Source of the DNA: JBKJUK01 sp046590705
Lineage (GTDB): Bacteria > Acidobacteriota > Thermoanaerobaculia > Gp7-AA8
DNA: 13,385 nt
NCBI GenBank assembly: GCA_046590705.1
Contig: JBKJUK010000127.1
Location: forward strand, 1-13,385
Direction: 5' to 3'
Shown one piece after another: positions 13,250 to 13,385 of this stretch. Made by a program: the position numbers and the translations under genes. Under the pieces are notes generated by a model. The model saw only the letters and a list, made by a program, of their open reading frames with translations. It was not told the DNA's origin and searched no databases. How positions within the stretch are numbered: position 1 is the stretch's first letter; each line of letters opens with the position of its first letter.

Positions 13250-13385
13250 CAATGGTCCAGTCACAGGCAGGATTGCCTGTGCTCCACACGTCGCCAATAA
13301 GAGATCGAGAGCGGGACGAAGTCCAGCGCGAGCGCAAACACGCAAACCCGAAATGAGAGCGTGATCAAACGGGGTCAGATGCGAG
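13250..13385 (-). repeat. Long inverted repeat, right arm (cut by window edge)
   Basis: Inverted partner of 12883-13005, with the family B palindrome at 13262-13281. The arm runs to the last base, and family D similarity is still present there, so the repeat likely continues beyond the window. Confidence 0.85.

Larger units (their letters stand above)
12735..13385. other. Gene-free region with long inverted repeat
   Basis: No convincing gene in 651 bp. Frames seen on both strands (12776-13210 plus, 12839-13345 minus) both contain the peptide CGAQAILPVTG, which is simply the translated family B repeat read in each direction, so neither is real. The stretch 12995-13250 between the two arms is less repetitive and holds the symmetric GTAAAAGTTTTAC at 13222-13234. 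The window ends inside the second arm. Confidence 0.7.

Noticed and set aside
12776..13345. Overlapping frames of 144 aa (plus) and 168 aa (minus)
   Set aside because: Both contain CGAQAILPVTG, the translated family B repeat, in the two arms of the inverted repeat. Neither has a ribosome site or domain.

Overview
The window is GC-rich bacterial chromosome. The most distinctive lineage signal is a VWFA protein of the type first described in Acidobacteriota. With it go interspersed palindromic repeats and DUF4142 and OmpA-like lipoproteins. I infer an uncultured soil-type bacterium, perhaps Acidobacteriota or a similarly diderm phylum such as Gemmatimonadota. Against that, the topoisomerase IV genes look strikingly like the enterobacterial ParC and ParE proteins. 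No rRNA, tRNA, CRISPR array or insertion sequence is visible.

Layout: (1) 1-910 is the aldo/keto reductase gene, on the minus strand and cut by the window edge. (2) 1326-5698 holds parE then parC, both minus strand, with a palindromic repeat between them. (3) 5986-6558 is the only plus-strand gene, an AcpH-type ACP phosphodiesterase. (4) 6559-6931 is a gene-free block of palindromes. (5) 10310 down to 6932 is a minus-strand run: ABC exporter ATPase, its permease, a 44-residue basic protein, a peroxiredoxin whose peroxidatic cysteine is encoded by in-frame UGA, and a DUF4142 lipoprotein. (6) 10311-10686 is a second repeat block. (7) 12734 down to 10687 is a minus-strand envelope cluster: a small Ala/Lys-rich lipoprotein, a secreted VWA protein, and an OmpA-like peptidoglycan-binding lipoprotein coupled to it by an ATGA overlap. 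(8) 12735-13385 has no gene and carries a long inverted repeat.

The main discovery is the peroxiredoxin at 7602-8120. A standard gene call stops at codon 64 (UGA, 7929-7931), but the frame stays open for 108 more codons that read as a normal peroxiredoxin C-terminal part. The UGA falls exactly on the peroxidatic cysteine of the PxxxTxxC motif. It is followed by an 8-bp stem with a GUU loop, 17 nt away, which fits the bacterial SECIS consensus. I therefore annotate a selenoprotein rather than a pseudogene. An unlisted 44-codon gene ends three bases before its start codon and is probably translationally coupled to it.

At least four dispersed repeat families fill the intergenic spaces (called A-D below). 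Several recur in inverted pairs.
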